DNA from: Anas platyrhynchos
Taxonomy: Eukaryota; Chordata; Aves; Anseriformes; Anatidae
DNA: 64,000 bases
Assembly (NCBI RefSeq): GCF_047663525.1
Contig: NC_092600.1
Location: 5,824,001-5,888,000 of the forward strand
Direction: 5' to 3'
The translations under genes and the position numbers were made by a program. Under the pieces are notes generated by a model. It searched no databases, was not told where the DNA came from, and saw nothing but the letters and a program-made list of their open reading frames with translations. Shown in pieces: positions 57,501-64,000 of the stretch. The stretch's first letter is position 1; each line of letters opens with the position of its first letter.

Positions 57501-60500
57501 AAGATCTGAGGAGTCCCGAGGCTGTAGAAAAGCTCAGGGTGGTTTCTCTGTGTATGCTGTGCTGCTCTTTCTGTGCCAGCATGCTTCTGCACAGCTCTTC
57601 TGTAGCTTTTCTCCAATCTCTTAAGTTAGACAAGCAAGCAGTCCTCATGCCATGCAGCCAAGGAGAAGGATAACCCAGTCCTGATGCTGTGAAGGTCTTA
57701 AAAGTGAGTTAGTGGGGCTGGATCTTGGGAGATTTTCCCCTTGCACTGCTTGGGAAGGAGAGGGAGAGGAGCTCGTGCATTTGAGTGGACCATTTGAAGT
57801 CTCATTTCTGCTTCAACTAGCTCTCTTTCTTCAGCGTTGCAAATCTGGCCTCTCTCCTGGAGATAGTGACTCACTGGTATCAAAACAAAACAGCCGAGCG
57901 AGGTTTGCAGCCCCCCCCCCTCCCCAAGTGCTCGTGGAGGTTTCTGTTTCTCTAAGCAGAGTCAAAATGTGCTTGGCTTGCTCCGCGGGCTGTTCCGTAA
58001 TGGGATAAACATGCAGATGCTGTTGTCTGTTTGGCGTTTGGCTGGGGGATGATAAACACTGCCCCGGTGGCAGTCCTCGGTGGGGCTGTGCCAGGCAGCA
58101 TGATAAGATCTGGCCTCCCGGGAGCCTGCTGGGCTGCTGGCCAGGAGCAGCCCTCGGATGGACCACGGCTGTCGGGGGGCTTCTGGCCCTCTGCTGCGGG
58201 GCTGAGAGCAGGCGTGGGCTCTGCAGCACCATGGGATTGGGAAATGGGGGTGGCAGGGGCTGTGTGGCAGGGCAGGAATCCGTCCTCACCAACTTGCAGC
58301 AGCTCCTGGGCCCTCAGATGGCACCGAAGCCGGCTGCTGTCACGTGCGGGGTGGGATGGGGCCTGCCCGCCCTGGCAGAACAGCCCGGAGCTGAGCGATG
58401 AGTGGAGTAAACTGAGTGGGCGCAGAGCGCTGCCAGCCTGCAGCATTTCTGCGCCTGGTGCAGCTTCCAGCTCTCACAGGGAGCATTCTCTCTCCCTCTG
58501 CTGCTGCTGGCCTTCAGCGGGGTGCAGGAGAGAGGTCTGCGGCCCTCTACCCAAACTGGGAGAGGGGCTGGGAAGTGAGCAGCTCCCCCAGTTCACCCCC
58601 AGTTGTGTGCCTGGCACTGCCGTAGCTGTGGCTGCCTCGTGCTGACGCACTGGCTGCTTGGGAACCACCTCGCGGCCCGTCCTGGGGCATCTGGGTGTGG
58701 ATGGAGCTGTGCAAGGCACATCCTTAAACAACATAGAAATCCCGTTAGGATTTTTAGGTTCTGCTAAAGGCAGTGACTGAAGCCACTTCCAGTCGTGGCA
58801 CTCCTGAGGATGGAGTGGGTGTTGGTCACAGCTGTTAGGGTTAGACAAAACCCTGCTGGAGCTGAAACTGCACTTAAACCCCTCAACAATGCCTTTACTG
58901 ACACCGTTTTTCTTTCCCTGTGTTTCTTTTTGGTTAAGAGGTTAACAGAACAGCCTGGGCCCGTTCCCAACCTGAGCCAGGCAAAAGCCGGGGTGCCCGA
59001 GAAGGCAGCGGGAAGCACTTTGAAAAGCCCGACCTCGGAGAGCGGGAGCAGCGACTCGTCTGACAGCGAGGAGGAGTCCCCGGCGGCACAGCCGCAGCCT
59101 CCGCAGGCTGGTGAGTCTCTGGTAGTGGCCGGGATCCCTCACATCCATCTCTGTGCTTTCCTCTTCTGCCCTGCACGTGGAGCTGCCCAACCTGTTAGTA
59201 ACAGTTCCCCTTCTGGAGGAGAGCAACCTCTGCTTGTGCTGACGATCTGTTTTTCTTCCCCTGCAGCGAAAACCAACGCCGTGCCCCAGCCAACGAGTGT
59301 GAAGAAGGCCCCAGCTCCCACGCCAGCCCCGCTGCCAGCCCCAGCCCCTCCTCCTGTGGACAGCAGCGATGATTCCAGCGAGGAGTCGGACTCGGATGAG
59401 GAAGTGGTTCCCCCCACGCAGGTAAAGAGCTGCCGACCTGCCCGGTGGGGGCTCTTGGGAGGTAGCACAGGAGGCAGCAGTTGGGTGGGTGACAGGGAAC
59501 CTCCTGTCAGCTGGAGGAGGGTTTCTTGGCAGTACCCCCGGGTCTCAGTGACCCCTTCTCTGCGTGCACGTGTCAGCAAGCTTGCTGCTGTCTGTGAGAG
59601 CGGCGGAGGGTGTGAATATTTTGGCAGGAAGGTGACTGGTTGTGCAAGCCTCAGCCTAGGCCTCCTCTGTCCCCTTGGCCCTACTTGAGGGAGTTAAGCA
59701 CGCTGGAAAAGAAGTCAAAAACCTCTCAGGCGGAATTTTCCATGGGCAGGGGAGCTCTGAGACAACCCACCTGCTGGTTCCTCCAACAGCTGGAGCTCTC
59801 TGGACTCCTGCTGACCAAGCCTCGGGAGGCTGGAAGGAGCTCTTCTGAAGTGGCACGGCAGTTGTGCTGCCCTGCAGCCGGAGGAGGAGGCAGACCACTA
59901 CTTTAGAGTGGAGGTGACCCCGTATCCGTTCAGAAGACACTCCTGAGTGGGTGTGGAGCTGATCCCAGCTTTGTAATTCGGTCTAGGGCCTGAGCTCCCT
60001 CTGCATGAAGCCAGTTTGTGTGTCCCTGCAGCTCTGCTGTAGCTTGAGCCCAAGAAAAAAGCACGAGAAAGCTTTGACTGAGGAGCGTGGCTGCCAATCC
60101 TACATGGTGGGGGCTTGGCTGCTCTGCAGGGGCTGGTGCCACAAGCCAAGTGCACTTCTTGTCCTGCACACGTCTGCACACACGCATCCCCTTTCTGGCC
60201 AGTACCCTTGCTGGGAGAGAGGGATTACGTGCGTTGAAGGAAACCCTTCCCCGTGTTGGCCCAGCTCTAGGACCAATGGAAAGGCTGCCTCTTCCCCAGC
60301 TGGTGGGAAGGCAGCCAGCCTAAAAAGTCCTTGCTTAAAGCTTGTTTAAAATACCAAGACTATAAACTAACGCAGTTGCTGTAACTCGAGTTCTGTGCAG
60401 GACGGCGGAGAGCTCGTGTCAGGTTGGCGGCTCTCTGTCTTGTGGAGCACTGCCTGCCTTCCTGAAGGCCAGATGTTGCGTGAGAAATGTCAGCCCACCA

Positions 60501-63500
60501 AGGCCCAGCTCCTCAGAGATGAGGAGGGCTGCTCGCTAAGCCTCGTTTGTAACACGGAGCAGGAGGCTGAGCACTCCCTCGTTCCTGCTCCCTCCTCTGC
60601 TGGCATTCGTGTCAGTGTCTGAGTTCTGTGCCCCTGGCTCTTCTATTTTTAACCCCTCTTACGTTTAGTTGGCTCCAAGTGTGAGGAAACACAACTGCTT
60701 CTTGTTAATTTGCTCTCTAATCCGTGGCTTGTTTGAGGACCCGAAGGCACGTTTGCCCTGTAGTTGGTGTCCTTGCTTTGTGTCTGTAGCCAGCTAACCC
60801 TCAACGTGTGATAGTAAAGGGAAAAAAATCTGAGCATTAGGGCTGTGCTGAAGATGATGGAAGGGCTCAGGAGCTAGCGGTGGATTGCTGTGTGTTTCTC
60901 TTTTTCCCTCCGAGTAACGCTCTGTCCTGATTTTCTCTCCCATCTATTTCAGAGCCTGTCCCAGCAGAACATCAGACCAAGCACGGCTTCCAGCACAGCA
61001 GCTGCCAAGGCTGTTGCCCCGTCCCCTTCTGGGAAGGGGACAAAAACGCCTGCTGTCCCTCCGCTGTGCAGGGTGCCTGAGAGCTCGGGGAGCAGCACGG
61101 TGGTGGGAGAGGTAACGGCAGGGGAGATGAATGTGGGGAGCTCCCCTGGGGAGAGGTGGGCGGATGGGGTGGGTGTGCTGGAGCCTGAGGCTGGAGCCGC
61201 GTCCCCTGCTGTGGGAGCTTGTTCGGGGAGGAGATGGGGGAGCAGGGACTGCTCTATTTTTCAACCACTGTTATCACACTGGAAGGAGTCGGGAGCTGTC
61301 TGCTTGGCCACAGCTCCCTGCTTCACCTGTGGGTCAGGGGGAAAACAGGTTCTCTGCGCCCTACGTGAGAGCTTTTGGGCTCTCTTTGATGTGATGTGGA
61401 ACTGAAGGAGGGCTGAGGTGGTCCGAGCCCAGCTGCCCTGGGCTGCTTTGTGCAGCTCCCTGGCAATGCATTCCATCTTCCTCTCCTTAGGCCCTTCCTC
61501 CTCCTTGCCTAAAGCAGACGGCCTCCCCAGGGAAAGCTCCTGCAGCCAACGCTGCTGCCCTGCAGCCTCCTCCGGTGCTGAGGAGCCCCACGGACAAGTC
61601 GAAGAAGCCAGGCCCGCAGCCAGCACAGGACTCCAGGCTGAGCCAGGCTGCACCCCCCAGCAAGGCAGAGGAGAGCTCGGACAGCAGCAGCTCCTCCGAC
61701 AGCGAGGAGGAGACGCCCAAGCAGCCCCCTAAACCTGGTCAGTTCTCCCAGGGTGATGCTCTCGGTGCTGCTGGGCAGGCTGGGGTGGGACAGCTGGGAG
61801 GTGTCACCTTCATGTCACAGCTGGAGCGCAGTTTCTTTCTCTCCAGCTGTGCTGAGTGCTCCCCTTTAGAGGCAGAAGCCTCTTGGTGGCAGTCCCCGTG
61901 TACCGGGTAACTGAACTCAGCCCCAGGTGGCAGGGGAAGGTTTAATGGGATGAATTCTGCTCCTCCAGCAGGCGTGCTGCAGAAAGCAGGAGGGACTGAG
62001 CCAGGCCACAGCTCTTCCTCAGACTCCAGCGAGGAAGAGGAGGCAGTGTCACAGGTACGGGCGGGCTGGGGTCCTCTCCTGTCTCACCACTGACTCCTGG
62101 GTGGAAGGGAGAGGGCTGAGCGAGTTCTCAGCCAGAGCAAATGGGTGCTGAGTGGGTTTGCCAGCAGGGGAGTGGGGGCTCCCTGGTGCAGCGCTGTGAG
62201 TAAGGCCGTTTGATGTGGGAAGAAGCAGCTCTCTGAATCTGGAATGCTTCCCCGGGCAGCCAGGCCTCGTGCTGAGGGCTCGTGGCACCTTCCCCTGCAG
62301 GAGATGGAGGAGGTGGTGCCGTGCAAGAGTTAAAACAGAAGAGCTGGCGCACGGTGCCAATAGCTGCAGGATTTTTCCCCCCTTTTATTTGTAACTTAAC
62401 CCGTGTCCAAGCCATTAAATTCTCTTTGTAAGTAACGTGCAGGGCGTGCAGCACATCTGCAGTGCATTAGCTGTGCGTGGGTGCCCGCTAATGGCCAGGA
62501 GCCTCCCCCGTGGCTGCTTTGCTGGGCGAGAACAAAGGAAAGACCCTGTCACTGTCAGCTCTGGCTGCTGCAGCCTCAGCCAGGGTCCAGCAGTGCTGCC
62601 CCCTCTCCTGGCAGCCCGGCCTTGCCGTGGCCTCTCTGCAGGGCTGGCTGAACCATGTAGGATGGCTCTGCAGGTGGCCAAAGGGGGCTCTTTGCTTGGG
62701 GTGCGGGGGCAGTAGCAGAAAAGGCAGGTGTGTGCCCGGTGGGAGGGAGGCTGCCCTGCTACGACTCCTCCTCAGCGTGTCTGTGCTGTTTCAGTCCCTC
62801 CTCGCAGGCTATCCGGGCCCCTCCAGCACCCCGGCAGCACCTCAGGCACCAAAGACAGCTCCCCCCCAGCCTGTGAGCAAAGCAGGGCAACGAAAAGCAG
62901 CCGTGCCTGCCGCTAATTCCCTCGCCAAGGTCCCTGTGAGAGCAGCCCCAGCTGACAGCGACAGCAGCGACTCGGAAACAGACGTGGAGCAGGTGTCTGC
63001 AAACCACAGAGCAGGTGGGTCCCTTGGCAGAGCCCGGAATCTGCTTGGCCTGGGAGCAAAGCTGTGCTGGCACGGCCGTGTGACACTGGGACAGGGGCCT
63101 GCTCCCATTGCAGCTCTGCTGCAGAGCGCAGCGTGGAGTGCTGCTGCCGTCTGCTGGCTCTCCCTGGCCACGGCGCTGTCATCTCCTCCCCAAGCTCCCC
63201 TCCTGCGCTGGCTGCGTCGCGAGAGCGTGCTCTGTGCTCCTGCTGCTCTGTGTCCCTGCCTTTTCCAAGCTCTGCTTTGACTGTGGTAATTAAAGCAGGA
63301 AGCAGGCAGGGCTCTCGCTGAAAACTTAAGTGCATTGCTGTGCTGTGCTGGGGAGGGCTTGTAGGGAAAGTTCAAACGCTGCCTGGAGAACATCCCTGCA
63401 GTGCCAGCACCCCTGGGGTTTTTCTGGGCGCTGTTCCTGGAGGGCAGAGGAGGTAAGTGAGCAGGAAGACCTGCGGAGAAGCAAAACATCGTGCCATTTC

Positions 63501-64000
63501 CCTGCCTCCCAGTTTGGTTTGCTGCACCCCTTCCACCTCGGGGAGCCCCTGACTGGCTGGCTGCAGTGTTCTGGGACGGAGCGCTCTGTGCTCGCCCTTC
63601 TGCTGTTGCTGTTCCCCCTGCCCTGGTCCCCCTTCTCCTGGGATGTGGCCAGGATGTTGGGGCTGTTGTTACCCACTTCCCAAAAATCTGATGGCAGGCT
63701 AAGGCATCTTTCTCCAGCCTTTTGGTAAGGGATGGCCAGCAGATCTGTGCTTTTGGGGAAAGAACCGGGTATTCCTCCTCAAATGCACATTTCCCTTTTC
63801 TGCTGACTGCATTCTGTGTGATGAATGCTCCCAAAGTTATCTCTCTCTTATCACTGTTCCTGCAGAAACCAACCCCACTCCAGGACAGGAAGCCCCAGGA
63901 GCCTCCAACAAAGAGAAGGTGGCAGGAAAAATGGAGCCAGGTTATACCAACCTCAAACCTTCCCCGGTCAAGAAAGCCCTGGCTGTGAAAGAGAACGATG
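48446..64000 (+). CDS. TCOF1: Treacle ribosome biogenesis factor (gene span, 15 exons seen, truncated at right edge)
   Basis: A nucleolar phosphoprotein that promotes rDNA transcription and pre-rRNA processing with RNA polymerase I and UBF. The coding exons are 48446-48556, 49230-49285, 51293-51435, 52046-52152, 52411-52771, 53560-53660, 54155-54379, 55014-55283, 58939-59110, 59267-59421, 60953-61111, 61491-61737, 61969-62054, 62795-63014 and 63866 onward. Phases are continuous over 2548 nt, about 849 residues. The N-terminus RRELLALIHQHLLRAGYARAAREL matches the treacle LisH motif. Exon 3 RVPDPVSSSESSE aligns with human RVSDPISTSESSE, and exon 14 SLLAGY with human SLLSGY. The body alternates A/P/K-rich linkers with S/D/E clusters suited to casein kinase 2. 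The lysine-rich C-terminus lies off the window. Weak sequence conservation of the body makes exon-level borders less certain than for CAMK2A. Confidence 0.93.
48557..49229 (+). repeat. G-rich degenerate minisatellite filling TCOF1 intron 1
   Basis: A 673-bp intron whose segment 48560-49150 consists of repeated GGGGGG(A/T)GGTCT / GGGTCTCTGGAGG-like units on the coding strand, with almost no C runs. Runs of five or more G recur throughout, so it is highly capable of forming G-quadruplexes. Open frames over it (Gly/Glu/Arg/Val-rich) are artefacts. Confidence 0.85.
49230..49285 (+). CDS. TCOF1: TCOF1 exon 2
   Basis: A 56-nt exon, KLLPSLATSLEEIFTHWEK: the rest of the LisH-like region, matching human LLDIYTHW. 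The CCTCCAG acceptor and GTAAGT donor are clean. Confidence 0.93.
49286..51292. other. TCOF1 intron 2
   Basis: A 2.0-kb intron, more AT-rich than the CAMK2A side. No recognised repeat or small RNA. Confidence 0.6.
51293..51435 (+). CDS. TCOF1: TCOF1 exon 3
   Basis: A 143-nt exon, TPSNARRRKVSDDEAAIPEK then IRVPDPVSSSESSEKEEDEK. It contains the first acidic serine cluster and aligns with the human RVSDPISTSESSEEEE segment. Phase 1 donor. Confidence 0.93.
51436..52045. other. TCOF1 intron 3
   Basis: A 610-bp intron, nothing recognised. Confidence 0.6.
52046..52152 (+). CDS. TCOF1: TCOF1 exon 4 (NAGNAG acceptor)
   Basis: A 107-nt exon, ASRSLVTNSAVSAESSEDDD then SSSEEEMPAGKGAVK. The acceptor is GCAGCAG, so splicing may start at 52046 or 52049, both in frame and differing by one Ala. 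Confidence 0.9.
52411..52771 (+). CDS. TCOF1: TCOF1 exon 5
   Basis: A 361-nt exon, the longest seen (120 codons plus one base). It is a K/A/P/Q-rich linker with SPAKAG-type motifs, then a long serine run with SDSEEEKE. Acceptor TTTCCTTTAG, donor G|GTAAGG. Confidence 0.92.
52772..53559. other. TCOF1 intron 5
   Basis: A 788-bp intron, nothing recognised. Confidence 0.6.
53560..53660 (+). CDS. TCOF1: TCOF1 exon 6
   Basis: A 101-nt exon, EPKQAAGAAESSSSSEESSD then ETSEEEELATPAVQ. Phase 1 to 0; a short acidic-cluster exon. Confidence 0.9.
54155..54379 (+). CDS. TCOF1: TCOF1 exon 7
   Basis: A 225-nt exon (75 codons, phase 0-0), AKPAVKAAQVNATPVKSPPA... to EDSSESSDSSDSEEEKPPAG. The donor GTGCGT is less standard, but the frame closes afterwards. 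Confidence 0.88.
54380..55013. other. TCOF1 intron 7
   Basis: A 634-bp intron with an imperfect (TA)n tract at 54598-54630. Confidence 0.7.
55014..55283 (+). CDS. TCOF1: TCOF1 exon 8
   Basis: A 270-nt exon (90 codons, phase 0-0): P/K-rich linker then EESTDSSSSEEEDLPVPVSQK. Donor AAG|GTGGGT, acceptor CTTCTCCAG. Confidence 0.9.
55352..55424 (+). mobile_element. Short CR1 3'-end fragment
   Basis: GGCTGGATGTGATGATCTTG then AAGGTCTTTTCCATCTTAAC and GGTGATTCTGTG: the extreme 3' end of a CR1 tail, about 70 bp, in TCOF1 intron 8. Confidence 0.75.
55425..58938. other. TCOF1 intron 8 (longest)
   Basis: With the CR1 scrap this intron is 3.66 kb. I searched for further S/D/E-cluster exons with splice borders and saw none. 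A C-run lies at 57910-57921. A missed exon is still possible here, because the next acceptor is weak. Confidence 0.55.
58939..59110 (+). CDS. TCOF1: TCOF1 exon 9
   Basis: A 172-nt exon, RLTEQPGPVPNLSQAKAGVP... with SESGSSDSSDSEEESPAA. The acceptor (TTGGTTAAG) is poor; it is chosen because it keeps the frame after the phase-0 exon 8. A slightly later AACAG is possible only if another, unseen exon precedes it. Confidence 0.78.
59267..59421 (+). CDS. TCOF1: TCOF1 exon 10
   Basis: A 155-nt exon, KTNAVPQPTSVKKAPAPTPA... ending DSSDDSSEESDSDEEVVPPT then Q. Phase 1 to 0. Unusually proline/alanine-rich before the acidic cluster. Confidence 0.9.
59422..60952. other. TCOF1 intron 10
   Basis: A 1.5-kb intron, nothing recognised. 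Confidence 0.6.
60953..61111 (+). CDS. TCOF1: TCOF1 exon 11 (acidic cluster lost)
   Basis: A 159-nt exon (53 codons, phase 0-0), SLSQQNIRPSTASSTAAAKA... ending PESSGSSTVVGE. The linker looks normal but the SDSEEE-type cluster is reduced to ESSGSS, so I am less sure of the 3' border. Confidence 0.72.
61112..61490. other. TCOF1 intron 11
   Basis: A 379-bp intron, nothing recognised. Confidence 0.6.
61491..61737 (+). CDS. TCOF1: TCOF1 exon 12
   Basis: A 247-nt exon, ALPPPCLKQTASPGKAPAAN... to EESSDSSSSSDSEEETPKQP. Acceptor CTCTCCTTAG, donor G|GTCAGT, phase 0 to 1. Confidence 0.9.
61969..62054 (+). CDS. TCOF1: TCOF1 exon 13 (NAGNAG acceptor)
   Basis: An 86-nt exon, GVLQKAGGTEPGHSSSSDSS then EEEEAVSQ. 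The acceptor CCAGCAG allows starts at 61969 or 61972, differing by one codon. Phase 1 to 0. Confidence 0.88.
62055..62794. other. TCOF1 intron 13
   Basis: A 740-bp intron, nothing recognised. Confidence 0.6.
62795..63014 (+). CDS. TCOF1: TCOF1 exon 14
   Basis: A 220-nt exon beginning SLLAGYPGPSSTP, which aligns with human SLLSGYMTPGLTP, and ending DSDSSDSETDVEQ then VSANHRA. The donor G|GTGGGT at 63015 is preferred over GTGTCT at 62993 because it gives the phase needed by exon 15. Confidence 0.87.
63015..63865. other. TCOF1 intron 14
   Basis: An 851-bp intron, nothing recognised. Confidence 0.6.
63866..64000 (+). CDS. TCOF1: TCOF1 exon 15 (partial, runs off window)
   Basis: Starts after GTTCCTGCAG. 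In phase with exon 14 it reads ETNPTPGQEAPGASNKEKVA then GKMEPGYTNLKPSPVKKALA, open to the last base. The alternative phase is Trp-rich, meets a stop and does not look like treacle. Confidence 0.82.

Overview
This is a stretch of bird nuclear genome. It carries three multi-exon vertebrate genes with GT-AG introns. It also carries CR1 LINE tails with the typical avian 3' end, plus many pentanucleotide microsatellites in a GC-rich background. The gene order and orientation (CAMK2A minus, ARSI minus, TCOF1 plus) match what I know of human 5q32, so this looks like the conserved syntenic block on the avian orthologous chromosome. The sequence alone does not settle the species.

Left part (1-22.3 kb, minus strand): CAMK2A, the alpha subunit of Ca2+/calmodulin-dependent kinase II. 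All coding exons are present except the last few bases, which must lie beyond the left edge. Seventeen constitutive coding exons sum to 1433 nt with consistent phases. Adding the expected terminal 'C TGA' gives exactly 478 residues, the mammalian length. Two special products of this gene are visible. One is the 33-nt nuclear-localisation exon of the alpha-B isoform (3519-3551). The other is the alternative first exon of alphaKAP (6757-6829, fused to exon 13), the kinase-less membrane anchor made in muscle. Upstream of alphaKAP is a compact muscle-type promoter with a perfect MEF2 site, a CAGCTG E-box and a CATTCC TEAD core. The main CAMK2A promoter region carries two palindromic RFX/X-box sites.

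Middle (22.3-48.2 kb): an intergenic region, then ARSI (two exons, 27508-30276, minus strand), encoding a 573-residue arylsulfatase with the CTPSR formylglycine motif. It is followed by a 17-kb gene-free interval to TCOF1. That interval holds microsatellites, a CR1 fragment and several AT-richer islands that look like conserved regulatory elements rather than genes.

Right part (48.2-64 kb, plus strand): TCOF1 (treacle), starting at 48446 with a LisH-type N-terminus. Fifteen exons are recognised, giving about 849 residues of in-frame sequence, and the gene runs off the right edge. Most exons encode a basic Ala/Pro/Lys-rich linker plus a Ser/Asp/Glu cluster of casein-kinase-2 type. The promoter has three tandem ZNF143-type motifs about 51 bp apart and an ETS/CRE-like composite. 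A truncated CR1 lies directly upstream, and intron 1 is extremely G-rich.

I found no new multi-gene system. The most rewarding items are the nested alphaKAP transcription unit, the tandem ZNF143 array, the modular exon phases of TCOF1 and the homeodomain-site island in a CAMK2A intron.
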